Below are positions 8,799 to 17,634 of a stretch of 34,471 nucleotides of DNA, piece after piece. Within the stretch, counting starts at the first letter, position 1, and each line of letters starts with the position of its first letter. The translations under genes and the position numbers were made by a program. Source of the DNA: CAZSMC01 sp964607755 (lineage in GTDB: Bacteria > Zhuqueibacterota > Zhuqueibacteria > Residuimicrobiales > Krinioviventaceae). The stretch is from NCBI GenBank assembly GCA_964607755.1, contig CAZSMC010000045.1, positions 1 to 34,471 of the forward strand, given 5' to 3'. The notes under the pieces were generated by a model that did no database searches, was not told where the DNA came from, and saw nothing but the letters and a program-made list of their open reading frames with translations.

Positions 8799-9165
8799 TG
8801 AGAGCAAATCCTATTTCAATGCCAATAAAGGCGTATCCTTTGTAACGATCAAATCTCTGAGTGTTTTTAAAATAGTTTTTCATTGTAGGTATATGCCCGG
8901 ATTCAAGATATTTAGAATAACTATCGTCTGCTTTTTTGTGATAATAAAAAGCCAGAGCGCCAAAAGAAATCATCAAAGCCGTTCCGATGATTCGTTTTTT
9001 ATTCCAGCTCAGTTTTTCTGCCTGATAGGATTCGTTTTTCAAAATTTCTTTATAGGCTATTTTCAACGTATCTATTTTCAAAGTGGACTCGTTTTCCCAC
9101 ATTTGTCCGTGTGACAGAGAAACCGTCACAAGCAGTAAAACTATGACTGTTTTTATCGCATTCAC
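8776..9165 (-). CDS. Small exported protein with two hydrophobic segments
   Basis: I choose a GTG start at 9165. It overlaps the preceding stop as GTGA, has GGAG seven bases upstream, and gives a clean signal peptide (MNAIKTVIVLLLVTVSLSHG, then Q). The longer reading from an ATG at 9189 has no ribosome site and adds eight charged residues before the signal. The product is then 129 residues. After a helical charged segment come two hydrophobic stretches (RIIGTALMISFGALAFYY and GYAFIGIEIGFALNVWSFY) separated by an amphipathic helix rich in Y, K and D that resembles a TPR-like turn. No family is recognised. The position inside the propeller/barrel operon suggests a structural part of that complex. 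Confidence 0.7.
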   Translation of the reverse strand: MNAIKTVIVLLLVTVSLSHGQMWENESTLKIDTLKIAYKEILKNESYQAEKLSWNKKRIIGTALMISFGALAFYYHKKADDSYSKYLESGHIPTMKNYFKNTQRFDRYKGYAFIGIEIGFALNVWSFYK

Positions 9166-10232
9166 TTTTTGGCTCCAATCAAACTGCATTTTTTATGGTG
9201 ACTTACAAGAATGCCGCGAGGCGTTAGCGCGGCACAGTCAATGCTTTGCTCAGCATCATAACGCCATTGTTGGTTCCGGTTCTTCAAATCCAGGATGATG
9301 ATTTCGCCCCGGGCATAAAAAAGAATTAGCTTTTCATCAAAATAGACAGGATCAATATTCATCAGTCCTTTTCGCCGGAACGTCCACTGGAGAGCGTTGT
9401 TTGACATATCATAAGCATGCACCACGCCATCAGCAAACGGGACCACCATCACATTGCCAATTAGCAATGGTTTCGCATAAAGTGGCCGTTCAAAATCTCT
9501 GGAATACACGATCTGATTTTGCAAAAGTGAAAACAATTTAATCGTTCCATCTGCATTGTAAACGAGCAGTGTACTACCTACCGGAATGAGCGCTCTGGCC
9601 ATAGATACATCAAGATCGTGCGTTGTTACGATTTTTAGTTTTTTGTTAAAAACTCTTAATGTTCCTTGCACATCGATTGCAAAGAGTTTATTATCATAAA
9701 ACAATAGTCCGGGTCGCAATTGCTTTTTGATGTTCCGGGTACGGATAACATCGCCTGTAGCCGCATTTACCGCAGAAAGGGCATTTTTCGCCTGAAAATA
9801 AAGCGTGTCCGAGTGATTGACCATGGAATAAAAATCATGTTTAAAGTTTTTCTGCCAAACGAGGTTGGAGGTCAGCAAATTCCAGCAAACAACTTTTATT
9901 TTTTCTTCCGCCGAAAAATAGAGCTTGTCATCGATAACGCCGTATAGCTGAATCGGAGTCTTGTATTCATCCCAGTAATTGTCTTCTTTTTGGCCAGTTT
10001 CCAGATAAAGCACGGTCAGTCCGCCCCGGCTGTCAGCGATGAGGATATACTGATCGTTCAAAACTTTTAGATCAACAAGATCAGCTTTAATTTTTTGTTG
10101 CCATTTTTTGTATAACGAGTCCGCGGGTTGCAGCTTGAATAATGGCTCTTCCTGAACCTTGTAATTCATTTTCAGGCCTTTACTGCATGACAGTGCCAGG
10201 ATAAAAACGAAAAGGCATAACAATTTTTTCAT
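9162..10232 (-). CDS. PQQ-type (BamB-like) beta-propeller lipoprotein
   Basis: The favoured ATG at 10232 (356 residues) gives a textbook lipoprotein signal MKKLLCLFVFILALSC with lipidated C16. An ATG 15 bases upstream would overlap the preceding gene and lacks a ribosome site. The mature protein consists of repeated W-docking propeller blades, such as NLVWQKNFKHDFYSMV, TLYFQAKNALSAVNAATGDV and NNALQWTFRRKGL. This is the pattern of PQQ-like propellers, which includes BamB of the outer-membrane protein assembly machine. No PQQ-enzyme active-site motif is visible, so a scaffold role is more likely than dehydrogenase. It follows the barrel gene with two bases between stop and start, and its own stop overlaps the next GTG. 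Confidence 0.82.
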   Translation of the reverse strand: MKKLLCLFVFILALSCSKGLKMNYKVQEEPLFKLQPADSLYKKWQQKIKADLVDLKVLNDQYILIADSRGGLTVLYLETGQKEDNYWDEYKTPIQLYGVIDDKLYFSAEEKIKVVCWNLLTSNLVWQKNFKHDFYSMVNHSDTLYFQAKNALSAVNAATGDVIRTRNIKKQLRPGLLFYDNKLFAIDVQGTLRVFNKKLKIVTTHDLDVSMARALIPVGSTLLVYNADGTIKLFSLLQNQIVYSRDFERPLYAKPLLIGNVMVVPFADGVVHAYDMSNNALQWTFRRKGLMNIDPVYFDEKLILFYARGEIIILDLKNRNQQWRYDAEQSIDCAALTPRGILVSHHKKCSLIGAKK

Positions 10233-10234
10233 TT

Positions 10235-13042
10235 TTAGTAATTCCATCCGAAAAAGAATTTTACAAACAGATCCTTTTGCACTTTATCAAAATCAGTTCT
10301 TTTACCGATATCGAGGCGGAGTACAATACTGCGCATCAGTGTACCTCTTAATCCCAGGCCAAAACTTCCAATAAAACCTGGAAACTTGAAATCCCAGGCG
10401 TTGCCAGCATCGACAAACAGCGCGCCGCGAACCGGTGCAAAACCTATTCGACTTTTGGTAAAATTTATCATCAGGCTTTGTGCAATTGGAAACCGCAGTT
10501 CGTTGTTGAAAAGAATAAACTTTTTACCATACACATCGCGAATATCATAGCCGCGCAGAAACCAGCTTCCGCCAATATAAAAGCGCCTGATGTTTTCGCC
10601 CTCATTTATCATGCCCATTGTCCGGTGGGCAAAGGACACGCTTCGGCTGAGGCGGTAATAATAGCGGAAATCGCCCAAAACCGTGTAACTGTTAATTTGC
10701 GAACTTTGGATATTAAAAGTGGGACCAGCGGCAATCCGCATTCGCCAGCCGTCAATCGGCCCGGTGTAAATCCACATAGAATTATCATGCACAAAAGAAA
10801 TAAAATTAGCGACGAGATACTTTTTTTCAATGTCCGTATACAGGTCTTTTTTTGAATGCCAAAAAGACGTGCTGAATTCCAACCGGTTAAAAATGTTAAT
10901 CGGATAATTCATCGCACCACGAACTCCGATAGTACGTTCATAGAAAAAACCTTCGTAAGGCGTGTAATAATCATTGGCAAAATGAAAAAGACTAACAGCT
11001 CTGTTGGCGCGCTTTTTCAAATCGACCATGGTTGCGGCAATATTCCAATGGTTCATAAACTCTGAAGAAGTGCGGGCCGTGTTGGCTAATAAAAAATTAT
11101 AATACCGGTTACCGAGCATGTCGGAAATGCTGACCTGTGCCCCGCCCAGCATGCCAAAAATCGGATCATAAGCTACAGAAGACTGTGCGATATCGATGCT
11201 GTATTTTAGCCGGTAGGGACTGACTTTATCCCGGGAAGGAAATTCGACAACAGGTTCTCTTTTTTCTGGCCTGAATTTTGTAATCTGATGTTCAAAAGAA
11301 GTCTTTACAGAATCCGCCTTGAATTTACAGAGATGGTAATTATATTGACCGAACGTGCTCAGTATCAGAGAATCAGAGGTCATGGGATGGATGTCATTCA
11401 CGCCGGAATAATAATCCGACAATTGTTGATGCCGGACCGTTGTTCCTGCCCGGATTCCTTCGCCGTCAAGCTCTGCACACCAGATATTATCCGTACCTGA
11501 CTGGTCAGAAATATAATAAATCATATTCATTTTTAAAGGGTGCCAGAACGGCTTGTCTTCGTTGCAGGCAGTTGAAGTTAACTGCGTCAAATCGCCGGTT
11601 TCCAGTTCGTAAGCAAACAAATCTTTATTTGCATCGGGTCCTTGCTCGCCTCTGTCAGAGGAAAACACGATAAACCGGTTATCCGGTGAAAATGTCGGTG
11701 ATGTATCGCCATATAGATCACGCGTTAAGCGAATGATGTTATCATCATTTTTTTTCCACATGTAAATATCGGACAGACCGGCCGTATCCTGGGCGCTAAA
11801 AGTAAGCAGAGTGCCGTCTTTGTTCCACATTGGAGAACGTATTGTTGTCAATGTACTGGATTTGACCGTTTTATTGATTTCCTTTTTCTCGATATCATAG
11901 ATCCATATAACATCGTTTCCCCCAGATTTTGCCACAAAGGCTAAAAGTCCCAGGGGATTCACAGAAATTCTTGTGCGTAAAAGGTACAAACTTTCGAATT
12001 TTGGTTTTTTATTACCGCGTATCAGGATTTCATTTTTTCCCTTTTTCCTGTCCTGGGCGACAATATTTTCGAATCCCCACTTGTTCGTCATGTAAATCAA
12101 TTTATCAGACGAATCTGATCGAAAGATTGCCGGCGCTACTTGAATGTTTCGGTCTGCCATATCGCGGATGTCGAAATTTTTTATATTTTTTTGATGAATG
12201 TGCCTGGCATATTGCTTTTTAAGCGAAAGCTGCCACTCTTGCATGATCACATAAAAGCTTTTGCCGCTAATCTCGCTGATAGCATGATCAAAGGATTTGT
12301 ATTTCCAAAAATCAGTGAGCAGCATGCGTATGCGTTCAGTGCCATAATTTTTTTCATAGTATTGCAAAAAAGACTGGCCTTCTTTGTAAAGCAGAAAACC
12401 GGAAAAATAAAGTTCGTTGCTATTGAGGGGCAAAAGATAGTCGTGCAAAACCGCATCGCGGATAAACATTTCTGCTTCAGAGTCAAATCCGACTGACCAA
12501 TATTCTGCAATCCCTTCGGTAAACCAAAGAGGTAAACCGGCGCCCTCGGTCTGACCGACTCGTCTTGCCGTTTCGGATATTTTATAATTGGTAAAAACAT
12601 GAACCAGTTCATGACGAACGACGTGATAAAAATCTCGCCGGTCGCCTGTAAACGGCAACACCACGCGGCCTTTTAGATACTCGAAAAAACCGCCCACCCC
12701 TTCGGGCAGCAGCGTGCTGATGACGTTTGTTTGCCTGAAATAAATCGGATTGCTGTAAACAATGAGGGGAATCTTTCGATCGATGGTAAGATTAAATTTG
12801 ACTTCATATTCGTCATAGGCCTGCTCGGCAATTTCTCGTGCCAGACTGGCAATCTCTTCTTCACCCTGGTAATAATAGATATTCAGATTTTCACTCTCAA
12901 GAACATGCCAGTTCAGTTTTTCGTAATTGATTTTGTTTTTGCCGAAATAAAACTGAGCCATTCCTGGCGGCGCCTGCGCAAAAAGAAAAAGTATTAAAAA
13001 AAGAAAAGATTGCTTGTATTTCTCTATCTGCTGTACAGCCAT
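10235..13042 (-). CDS. Chimeric outer-membrane protein: gluzincin peptidase, TolB propeller, BamA-like barrel
   Basis: From the ATG at 13042 (935 residues; a TTG 54 bases earlier gives an implausible N terminus) a signal peptide ends at GMAQ. Residues about 35-290 form a peptidase-MA type domain with zinc motif HELVH (H134, E135, H138) and a third ligand E166 in WFTEGIAEYW. Residues about 300-620 are TolB/DPP-like propeller blades (SPTFSPDNRFIVFSSDRG, KPFWHPLKMNMIYYISD). Residues about 630-935 are an Omp85-type barrel (SDMLGN turn, GSWFLRGYDIRD, FVDAGNAWDF) ending in aromatic W-N-Y, the signal for barrel insertion. POTRA domains are absent and the propeller takes their place. Barrels of this type insert or translocate proteins, so the peptidase may process passengers. 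It is the first gene of the four-gene exported-protein operon. Confidence 0.85.
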   Translation of the reverse strand: MAVQQIEKYKQSFLFLILFLFAQAPPGMAQFYFGKNKINYEKLNWHVLESENLNIYYYQGEEEIASLAREIAEQAYDEYEVKFNLTIDRKIPLIVYSNPIYFRQTNVISTLLPEGVGGFFEYLKGRVVLPFTGDRRDFYHVVRHELVHVFTNYKISETARRVGQTEGAGLPLWFTEGIAEYWSVGFDSEAEMFIRDAVLHDYLLPLNSNELYFSGFLLYKEGQSFLQYYEKNYGTERIRMLLTDFWKYKSFDHAISEISGKSFYVIMQEWQLSLKKQYARHIHQKNIKNFDIRDMADRNIQVAPAIFRSDSSDKLIYMTNKWGFENIVAQDRKKGKNEILIRGNKKPKFESLYLLRTRISVNPLGLLAFVAKSGGNDVIWIYDIEKKEINKTVKSSTLTTIRSPMWNKDGTLLTFSAQDTAGLSDIYMWKKNDDNIIRLTRDLYGDTSPTFSPDNRFIVFSSDRGEQGPDANKDLFAYELETGDLTQLTSTACNEDKPFWHPLKMNMIYYISDQSGTDNIWCAELDGEGIRAGTTVRHQQLSDYYSGVNDIHPMTSDSLILSTFGQYNYHLCKFKADSVKTSFEHQITKFRPEKREPVVEFPSRDKVSPYRLKYSIDIAQSSVAYDPIFGMLGGAQVSISDMLGNRYYNFLLANTARTSSEFMNHWNIAATMVDLKKRANRAVSLFHFANDYYTPYEGFFYERTIGVRGAMNYPINIFNRLEFSTSFWHSKKDLYTDIEKKYLVANFISFVHDNSMWIYTGPIDGWRMRIAAGPTFNIQSSQINSYTVLGDFRYYYRLSRSVSFAHRTMGMINEGENIRRFYIGGSWFLRGYDIRDVYGKKFILFNNELRFPIAQSLMINFTKSRIGFAPVRGALFVDAGNAWDFKFPGFIGSFGLGLRGTLMRSIVLRLDIGKRTDFDKVQKDLFVKFFFGWNY

Positions 13043-13226
13043 GTAAAGGTTTACTCGAAATAAATTAACAAATGGATGTTTATTTTTATGATACAAAAGC
13101 TTAATATTTTCAACAACAGAAAACTGGATTATGTTTCGAAAGGTGGGTAAAAATGAAGAAAAAGTTTGCCTCTCCTACAAAAGCTCCTTTTTGCGGTATG
13201 TGGCAATTTCATTTTACATTGTCCTG

Positions 13227-13325
13227 CTATTCCGTACCGCGAGGCATATTTTCTGATGACAGTTCTTTAAAATAGACAAACCAGTCCTGCACCTGCTTAT
13301 ATTTTGCAGTTGCGGTCAGTATCCA
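13227..13325 (-). pseudogene. Possible C-terminal remnant of a HEAT-type gene
   Basis: An open stretch of 32 codons without a start ends at a TAG (13229-13227). It reads ...TAKYKQVQDWFVYFKEL..., with the K-Y-x(n)-W-x-x-Y-x-x pattern that also ends the HEAT protein encoded at 13562 (KKYGMNTRKWRTWYEQ). It could be a duplicated or displaced 3' end of such a gene. Stops lie directly upstream. The call rests on this resemblance only. Confidence 0.3.
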
Positions 13326-13561
13326 TCAAACATATAATCATCTGCCAGAATAATCATGGTCTGGAAATCCGGCTGGCTCTGGTAACAACGGACGGTACAG
13401 CATGGGGGACGCGTTTCAAAACGGGAGTAAACTGGCAAGAAATTTCCATCCCTTTTGATTCACTCACCCCTGCCCCTCTGATACTGTTGCCGCGTCCGTA
13501 TCCGCATTTTTTGCCGTATAAATGGCAGCCAGATGAGCGTGATGTCAGTGCACTTGATCAA
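13271..13561 (+). pseudogene. Remnant of a secreted-enzyme C-terminal domain
   Basis: A plus-strand frame, open from 13271 and protein-like from about 13340, reads NNHGLEIRLALVTTDGTAWG, then W-Q-E-I-S-I-P-F-D-S-L, then LLPRPYPHFLPYKW. This looks like a beta-sandwich accessory domain; I recall the LLPRPYP-FLPY signature at the C termini of secreted glycoside hydrolases of FCB bacteria, but I cannot name the family. There is no start codon of quality and no upstream domain, and the frame runs into the end of the convergent HEAT gene. It is therefore a fragment left by deletion or rearrangement. The 465 bases between 13042 and 13562 hold nothing else that I can support. Confidence 0.45.
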
Positions 13562-14755
13562 TCAAATATTCCATCGATCTTTGCGTTGTTCATACCATGT
13601 GCGCCATTTTCTCGTGTTCATGCCATATTTTTTCCCGGAGATATTTTGTAACGACTTTAACGCCGCAAACCTGACTCTCCACTCATTATCATCAAGAGTG
13701 TTTATGAAATGTTTTGTCATGGAAGGCTCTTTAAAGGCATAGATAACCTCGATGGCTTTCCACCTTTGATCTGCGAGGTCAGAATGCAAAAGGGATTTCA
13801 CAGGTTCGAATGCCGGTTGACCAATATTGGCCAGAGCGCTTTTTACGTTCTGGTAAAAATATTCGGGTGATTTAACAGCGGAATAATATCATCAATTGCG
13901 CTGTCAGCTTTTAGCTCGCCTAAAGTCGCCATGGCTCGCCACACTGTGCTTGCTTTATCACTATGCAATGCTTTTCTCAACGAATCAACCGCAATATCAC
14001 CGAGTTGAGTCAAGGCCGTCATGGTCTGGTTCGCAACCAGGCGTTCATCATCGTCAAACATTGTAATTAAAGCGCTAACCACGGCTGGACTCTTTTGGTG
14101 ACCCAGGGCGAGTACAGCGCTTTTGCGAATCTCTTTGTCGCGGTCCTCCAAAAGAGCTGTTAAATGTTCCATGCTTTTCTGATTTTGAATATAACCCAAT
14201 GTTTCAATTGCACGAATGCAACGTTTTCTATCCCGCCGATGTTTTGTCAAATGAATCAGAGGTGTGATGCTACTGGTATCTGGCATGGTTTGAAGTAATT
14301 GCATTGCCTCCATTTGAAAATCACGATGATCAGAGCGCAAGACATTATTAAGGAATGGAATTACCCTGGTATCATTTTTCTGGCTCAGCACCCTGGCGAT
14401 TGCCATGCTCTTTTCGTTGATTTCCAGCAGATTAGCATAGAGGATATCAGAAACAGGCTCGTCCAGGTCAGCTAATGCCTGTATGATATGCGGTCGCATT
14501 TTTTCATCTTTATCCAGGAGAAATAAAGTTGACTCTTTTTGCCTTTTTAAAATATAACTCTTTCAACCTGTCACTCGCTTCCATCAGCAAGAGACTAACG
14601 TTGTGTTTTTTCATAAAATATTCATAGGCAGGAATTGTGTTCTTGCGGGTGGCTCGGTACCAGTCATATTTTTCGCAACCTATAAAAAAAAGGATTGATA
14701 ATAAAAAAACAAATATCATACCTATTTTTTTTAGAACAGGTTTTGAAAACCTCAT
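13562..14755 (-). pseudogene. HEAT-repeat lipoprotein gene broken by two compensating frameshifts
   Basis: Three consecutive minus-strand pieces make one protein of about 397 residues. Piece 1 (14755-14510) has a GGGAG ribosome site, signal peptide and lipobox FIGC (C27). Piece 2 (to 13843) and piece 3 (to 13562) carry about eight HEAT repeats, for example KEIRKSAVLALGHQKSPAVV and NEWRVRFAALKSLQNISG. The first break is in an A5 run (14536-14540) and needs a one-base skip; the reading continues ...ESTLFLLDKDEKMRPHIIQ. The second is in a T5 run (13855-13859), where one added T restores IFYQNVKSALANIGQPAF. Both junctions keep the repeat pattern, so one ancestral gene is clear. Homopolymer location makes assembly error as likely as mutation. 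If intact, it would be a membrane-anchored binding scaffold. Confidence 0.8.
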
Positions 14756-14894
14756 ATCACTCTCCCAAAATTTTTATTTAAACCGGCGATATAATTTTTT
14801 ACATTATACATTGTTGTCATTAAAAAGTTCGGCAAAATTGCCATATATCCGTGTATATCCGAAATAAAATTCAAAAAATGGTCTCCTTTTACCG

Positions 14895-17192
14895 TTATTT
14901 ATTAAACCGTTCAAGAAACCTTTTCATAAACTTACCAATTCGTTTAAAAACATTTTTTGTCTGCCGGGGCGTTGTTTGTGGGCTCGTTTTTTTCGCTTGT
15001 GATGGGGTTGTATATCTTTGTGTGTTGCTGTGAGGCTTGACTTTAAAGTTGTCTTTGAACTTGTCACCGGATATGGTGCTTTTCTTTTTCTTTTTGCCAG
15101 CCGGCTTTGTGTCTGTCGTGTCTTGTTGCGTCAGGGTCTCGACAGTTTCCATAAAACTGCCCAGGTGGTTATCATCTAATTTGACGGTATCTTTTTCACC
15201 ATCCAAAGCGCCGCTAAACAGGGATTTTTTAAACCCGAGCAAATAATAGATTCGATGTTCGATTGAATCTCGGGAAATGAAATTATAAATATAGGCGTGT
15301 TGATTTTGTCCCAGCCGATATATCCGTGCGATTCGCTGTTCCAGTCGTGCCGGATTCCATGGCAGGTCCAGATTAATAGCAATATTGGCACACTGCAAAT
15401 TGAGCCCAAGTCCACCGGCATCAGTCGACAGAAAAATTTTCAAATCAGGTTCCTTGTGGAACCGGTTTATAATGTGTTTGCGTGCTTTTGTCGACAGGCT
15501 GCCGTGTAAATAAACGTACTCGATGTCGCGTTTTTCGAGTTCTTGAATCAAAAGTTCGAACATCTTTTTCCATTCACTAAAAATCACCACTTTGTTTTCC
15601 GGCGTTTCCAGTATTTCTTCGAGCAGGCACATCAGCTCATCAATCTTGGTGTCGTTGCGTTCATTCTTGTTTAGAATAAAAGTGGAATCTGCTACCATTC
15701 GCATGCAAGACAAATTGATAAGTAAATTTTTCCGGTCCTCTTCCAGCAAAAATCCCTGGCGCCTCCATTTGTTCACCAGCCTGCACACGAGTTCATAGTA
15801 AGAATTATGGTCGCGCCGTTGTTCTTTTGTCATATCGACGAATAAATTTTTGTCGATTCGACCGGGTAACTGATCGATGATCTCTTTTTTGGTTCGGCGA
15901 ATTAACACCGGTTCCAGCGTTTTGTTGATTGATTTTAATCTCTTGTAACCGATGACCTTGCCAAATTCATCAGTACTTTCGTGGTTATGCAAAAAACGGA
16001 ACAGCGGACCGAGCCTGTACATATCAATAAACTCGACAATTGAATGCAGCTCCTGGAGCCGGTTTTCCAGCGGGGTGCCGGTCAGAACAATTGTATACTT
16101 GGACTGTATTTGTTTTACCGCTTTGGCAGTTTTTGTTTTCCAGTTCTTGATTCTCTGGGCTTCATCCAGAATGACCAGGTCCGGCGACATGGCATTGATC
16201 ATGTCCAGATCATTTCTGGTGATACCATAGCTGATGATCTTGTAAAACTCTTTCTGTTTGTAAAGCGTTTTGCGTTTGTGAATGAGCCCTTCAACGACCT
16301 GGGAACTTTTATCCGTAAATTTTTCAATTTCCTTCTGCCATTGATACTTTAATGACGTGGGACAAATAATCAGAACGCGTTTCACATCAAGATAGCGGGC
16401 AAACAATTCGACCGTTGCCAGGGCCTGTATGGTTTTACCGAGCCCCATCTCATCTGCGATCAGCACTCTTCCTGCTTTGAACGCTTTGATAACCGCCTTT
16501 TTTTGGTAAGGGTACAGTGTGGTGCTTATAAGGTCATCAAAGATATCACTTTTAATTCCTTTGGGAAAAAGATTGTCTGCCAGCCGCTGACGCTCCAGTT
16601 GTTTTTTATATCCTTGTATATATTCATACGCATCCGGATATACTCTGAAATCAGGGTCTATAGATGATGCGCGTTTCAGATACTCTTCAATCTCATCCAG
16701 TTTTTCAGGATAGATAAAACCTTCCTTGTCGATGATTGGCTGGAATAGCTGTTGGATTTGGTTACCGTTTTCACGACCGGGTTTCAACCGCAGTCGTCTT
16801 TCTTTACCATAAAAGATACTCAACGATGAATAAGATTGCGGCTGGGTATGATTAAAGTAGGTCCAGTTGGTTTTGGTCTTTTTTAGTGTGAGAATGACAT
16901 TTTCGATATGTTTGCAAGTGCCCAAACCATTTGTTCTAAAATCCGGGCACGAACAAAAATTATGGCTGTGCTCATTATCCCGGATAGACACTTTGTAGGT
17001 ATTTCCTGATTCGGGATTAAACACGCTGAAATCTGAAAATACCGGATGTTTGCCGATATTTTGGATCTCAAAATCCTGTTCAGCCGCAAACTGCCGCCTC
17101 AGGCCTGCCTGCCATTCGTCAATGCTGAGCTCTGCCGGCTTGCGGTAATAGGGAATTTTTTTCTTGCGGGGTATCGCCTTTTTGTTATTCAT
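14895..17192 (-). CDS. SWIM zinc-finger SNF2-family helicase
   Basis: A 765-residue SNF2 ATPase. Residues 80-95 are a SWIM finger CxCx(10)CxH (C80, C82, C93, H95). The helicase core follows, with YPYQKKAV (Q motif), Walker A DEMGLGKT (247-254), DEAQ box (343-346), TGTPLENR (371-378), and in the second lobe VVIFSEW, STDAGGLGLNLQ and QRIARIYRLGQ (motif VI). Most SNF2 proteins have DEAH, and DEAQ is also known in bacterial HepA/RapA-like members. Such enzymes translocate on double-stranded DNA and remodel protein-DNA complexes, and SWIM fingers bind DNA or protein. The last 100 residues are lysine- and threonine-rich and disordered, probably a DNA-binding tail. There is no nuclease domain. It stands at the edge of a zone of toxin-antitoxin and AlbA_2 genes, so a role in defence is possible but not shown. 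Confidence 0.92.
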   Translation of the reverse strand: MNNKKAIPRKKKIPYYRKPAELSIDEWQAGLRRQFAAEQDFEIQNIGKHPVFSDFSVFNPESGNTYKVSIRDNEHSHNFCSCPDFRTNGLGTCKHIENVILTLKKTKTNWTYFNHTQPQSYSSLSIFYGKERRLRLKPGRENGNQIQQLFQPIIDKEGFIYPEKLDEIEEYLKRASSIDPDFRVYPDAYEYIQGYKKQLERQRLADNLFPKGIKSDIFDDLISTTLYPYQKKAVIKAFKAGRVLIADEMGLGKTIQALATVELFARYLDVKRVLIICPTSLKYQWQKEIEKFTDKSSQVVEGLIHKRKTLYKQKEFYKIISYGITRNDLDMINAMSPDLVILDEAQRIKNWKTKTAKAVKQIQSKYTIVLTGTPLENRLQELHSIVEFIDMYRLGPLFRFLHNHESTDEFGKVIGYKRLKSINKTLEPVLIRRTKKEIIDQLPGRIDKNLFVDMTKEQRRDHNSYYELVCRLVNKWRRQGFLLEEDRKNLLINLSCMRMVADSTFILNKNERNDTKIDELMCLLEEILETPENKVVIFSEWKKMFELLIQELEKRDIEYVYLHGSLSTKARKHIINRFHKEPDLKIFLSTDAGGLGLNLQCANIAINLDLPWNPARLEQRIARIYRLGQNQHAYIYNFISRDSIEHRIYYLLGFKKSLFSGALDGEKDTVKLDDNHLGSFMETVETLTQQDTTDTKPAGKKKKKSTISGDKFKDNFKVKPHSNTQRYTTPSQAKKTSPQTTPRQTKNVFKRIGKFMKRFLERFNK

Positions 17193-17225
17193 AGATTTTA
17201 TCCCATTCTATTAATTTATTTTATG

Positions 17226-17256
17226 TTCGTTCACGACGTGGTGCCGGGAACGAGAG
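17226..17256. repeat. Solo end-module of the CTCGTTCC/GGAACGAG repeat family
   Basis: A 31 bp stretch reads GTTCGTTC ... CGGGAACGAGAG, matching the outer ends of the long repeats at 17422 and 18751 but lacking their interior. It lies 34 bases upstream of the SNF2 start. Confidence 0.45.
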
Positions 17257-17324
17257 ATATTGTTCAATTTAAAATTTTACATGTAATTTGCAAAGAATTG
17301 ATTAAAAAAACTCTTTTTGATTTC

Positions 17325-17394
17325 AAAAAAAAGGCGCCAGTGATCACTTGCTCTGCCAGACAAAGCAAGTGACGGAGGGAATACCGGCGTCTTT
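17325..17394 (-). terminator. Long branched terminator downstream of the TumE-like gene
   Basis: On the minus strand an outer stem (GACGCCGG at 17391-17384 with CTGGCGCC at 17340-17333, one mismatch and one G-U pair) encloses a perfect inner hairpin (CACTTGCT/AGCAAGTG) and ends in eight T. It shares its outer-arm sequence with the terminator at 22341. The gene-free stretch 17193-17634 holds only this terminator and repeats. Confidence 0.65.
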
Positions 17395-17421
17395 GCGTGA
17401 GGTTTAGATTCTGCTTCCCCT

Positions 17422-17614
17422 CTCGTTCCGCCGGTCTTCGACGGAATGCAGACCAGACGCTCTGGCGTCCGGGTGTGTTATCCGCTGCTGCGATGAGCAG
17501 GAAACAAGATGGCAAAATGACATGCATTGCTTAAAGCCCAGTACATCTTGTCGTCTCAGCATGGGACGCAGGAGCATCCCAGGGCGCGTTCCTCCAGGTG
17601 GCTGGGGGAACGAG
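17422..17614. repeat. Multi-hairpin repeat, copy 1
   Basis: A 193 bp element with perfect 8 bp terminal inverted repeats CTCGTTCC (17422-17429) and GGAACGAG (17607-17614). Inside are successive palindromes: TTCCGCCG/CGACGGAA, GACGC/GCGTC, CTGCT/AGCAG, ACAAGATG/CATCTTGT, a decayed GGGACGC/GCATCCC, and a final CGTTCC/GGAACG hairpin. It carries no gene, so it is either a miniature mobile element or a structured intergenic RNA. It lies 20 bases downstream of the TumE-like gene and may form part of its 3' end. Confidence 0.8.
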
Positions 17615-17634
17615 AGTGAGAGAAAAGGGTTGCA

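Noticed and set aside
14510..14545. Programmed frameshift in the HEAT gene.
   Set aside because: The A5-G run does not form a canonical slippery heptamer, a +1 event would be needed, and a second shift in the other direction follows. Mutation or sequencing error is simpler.
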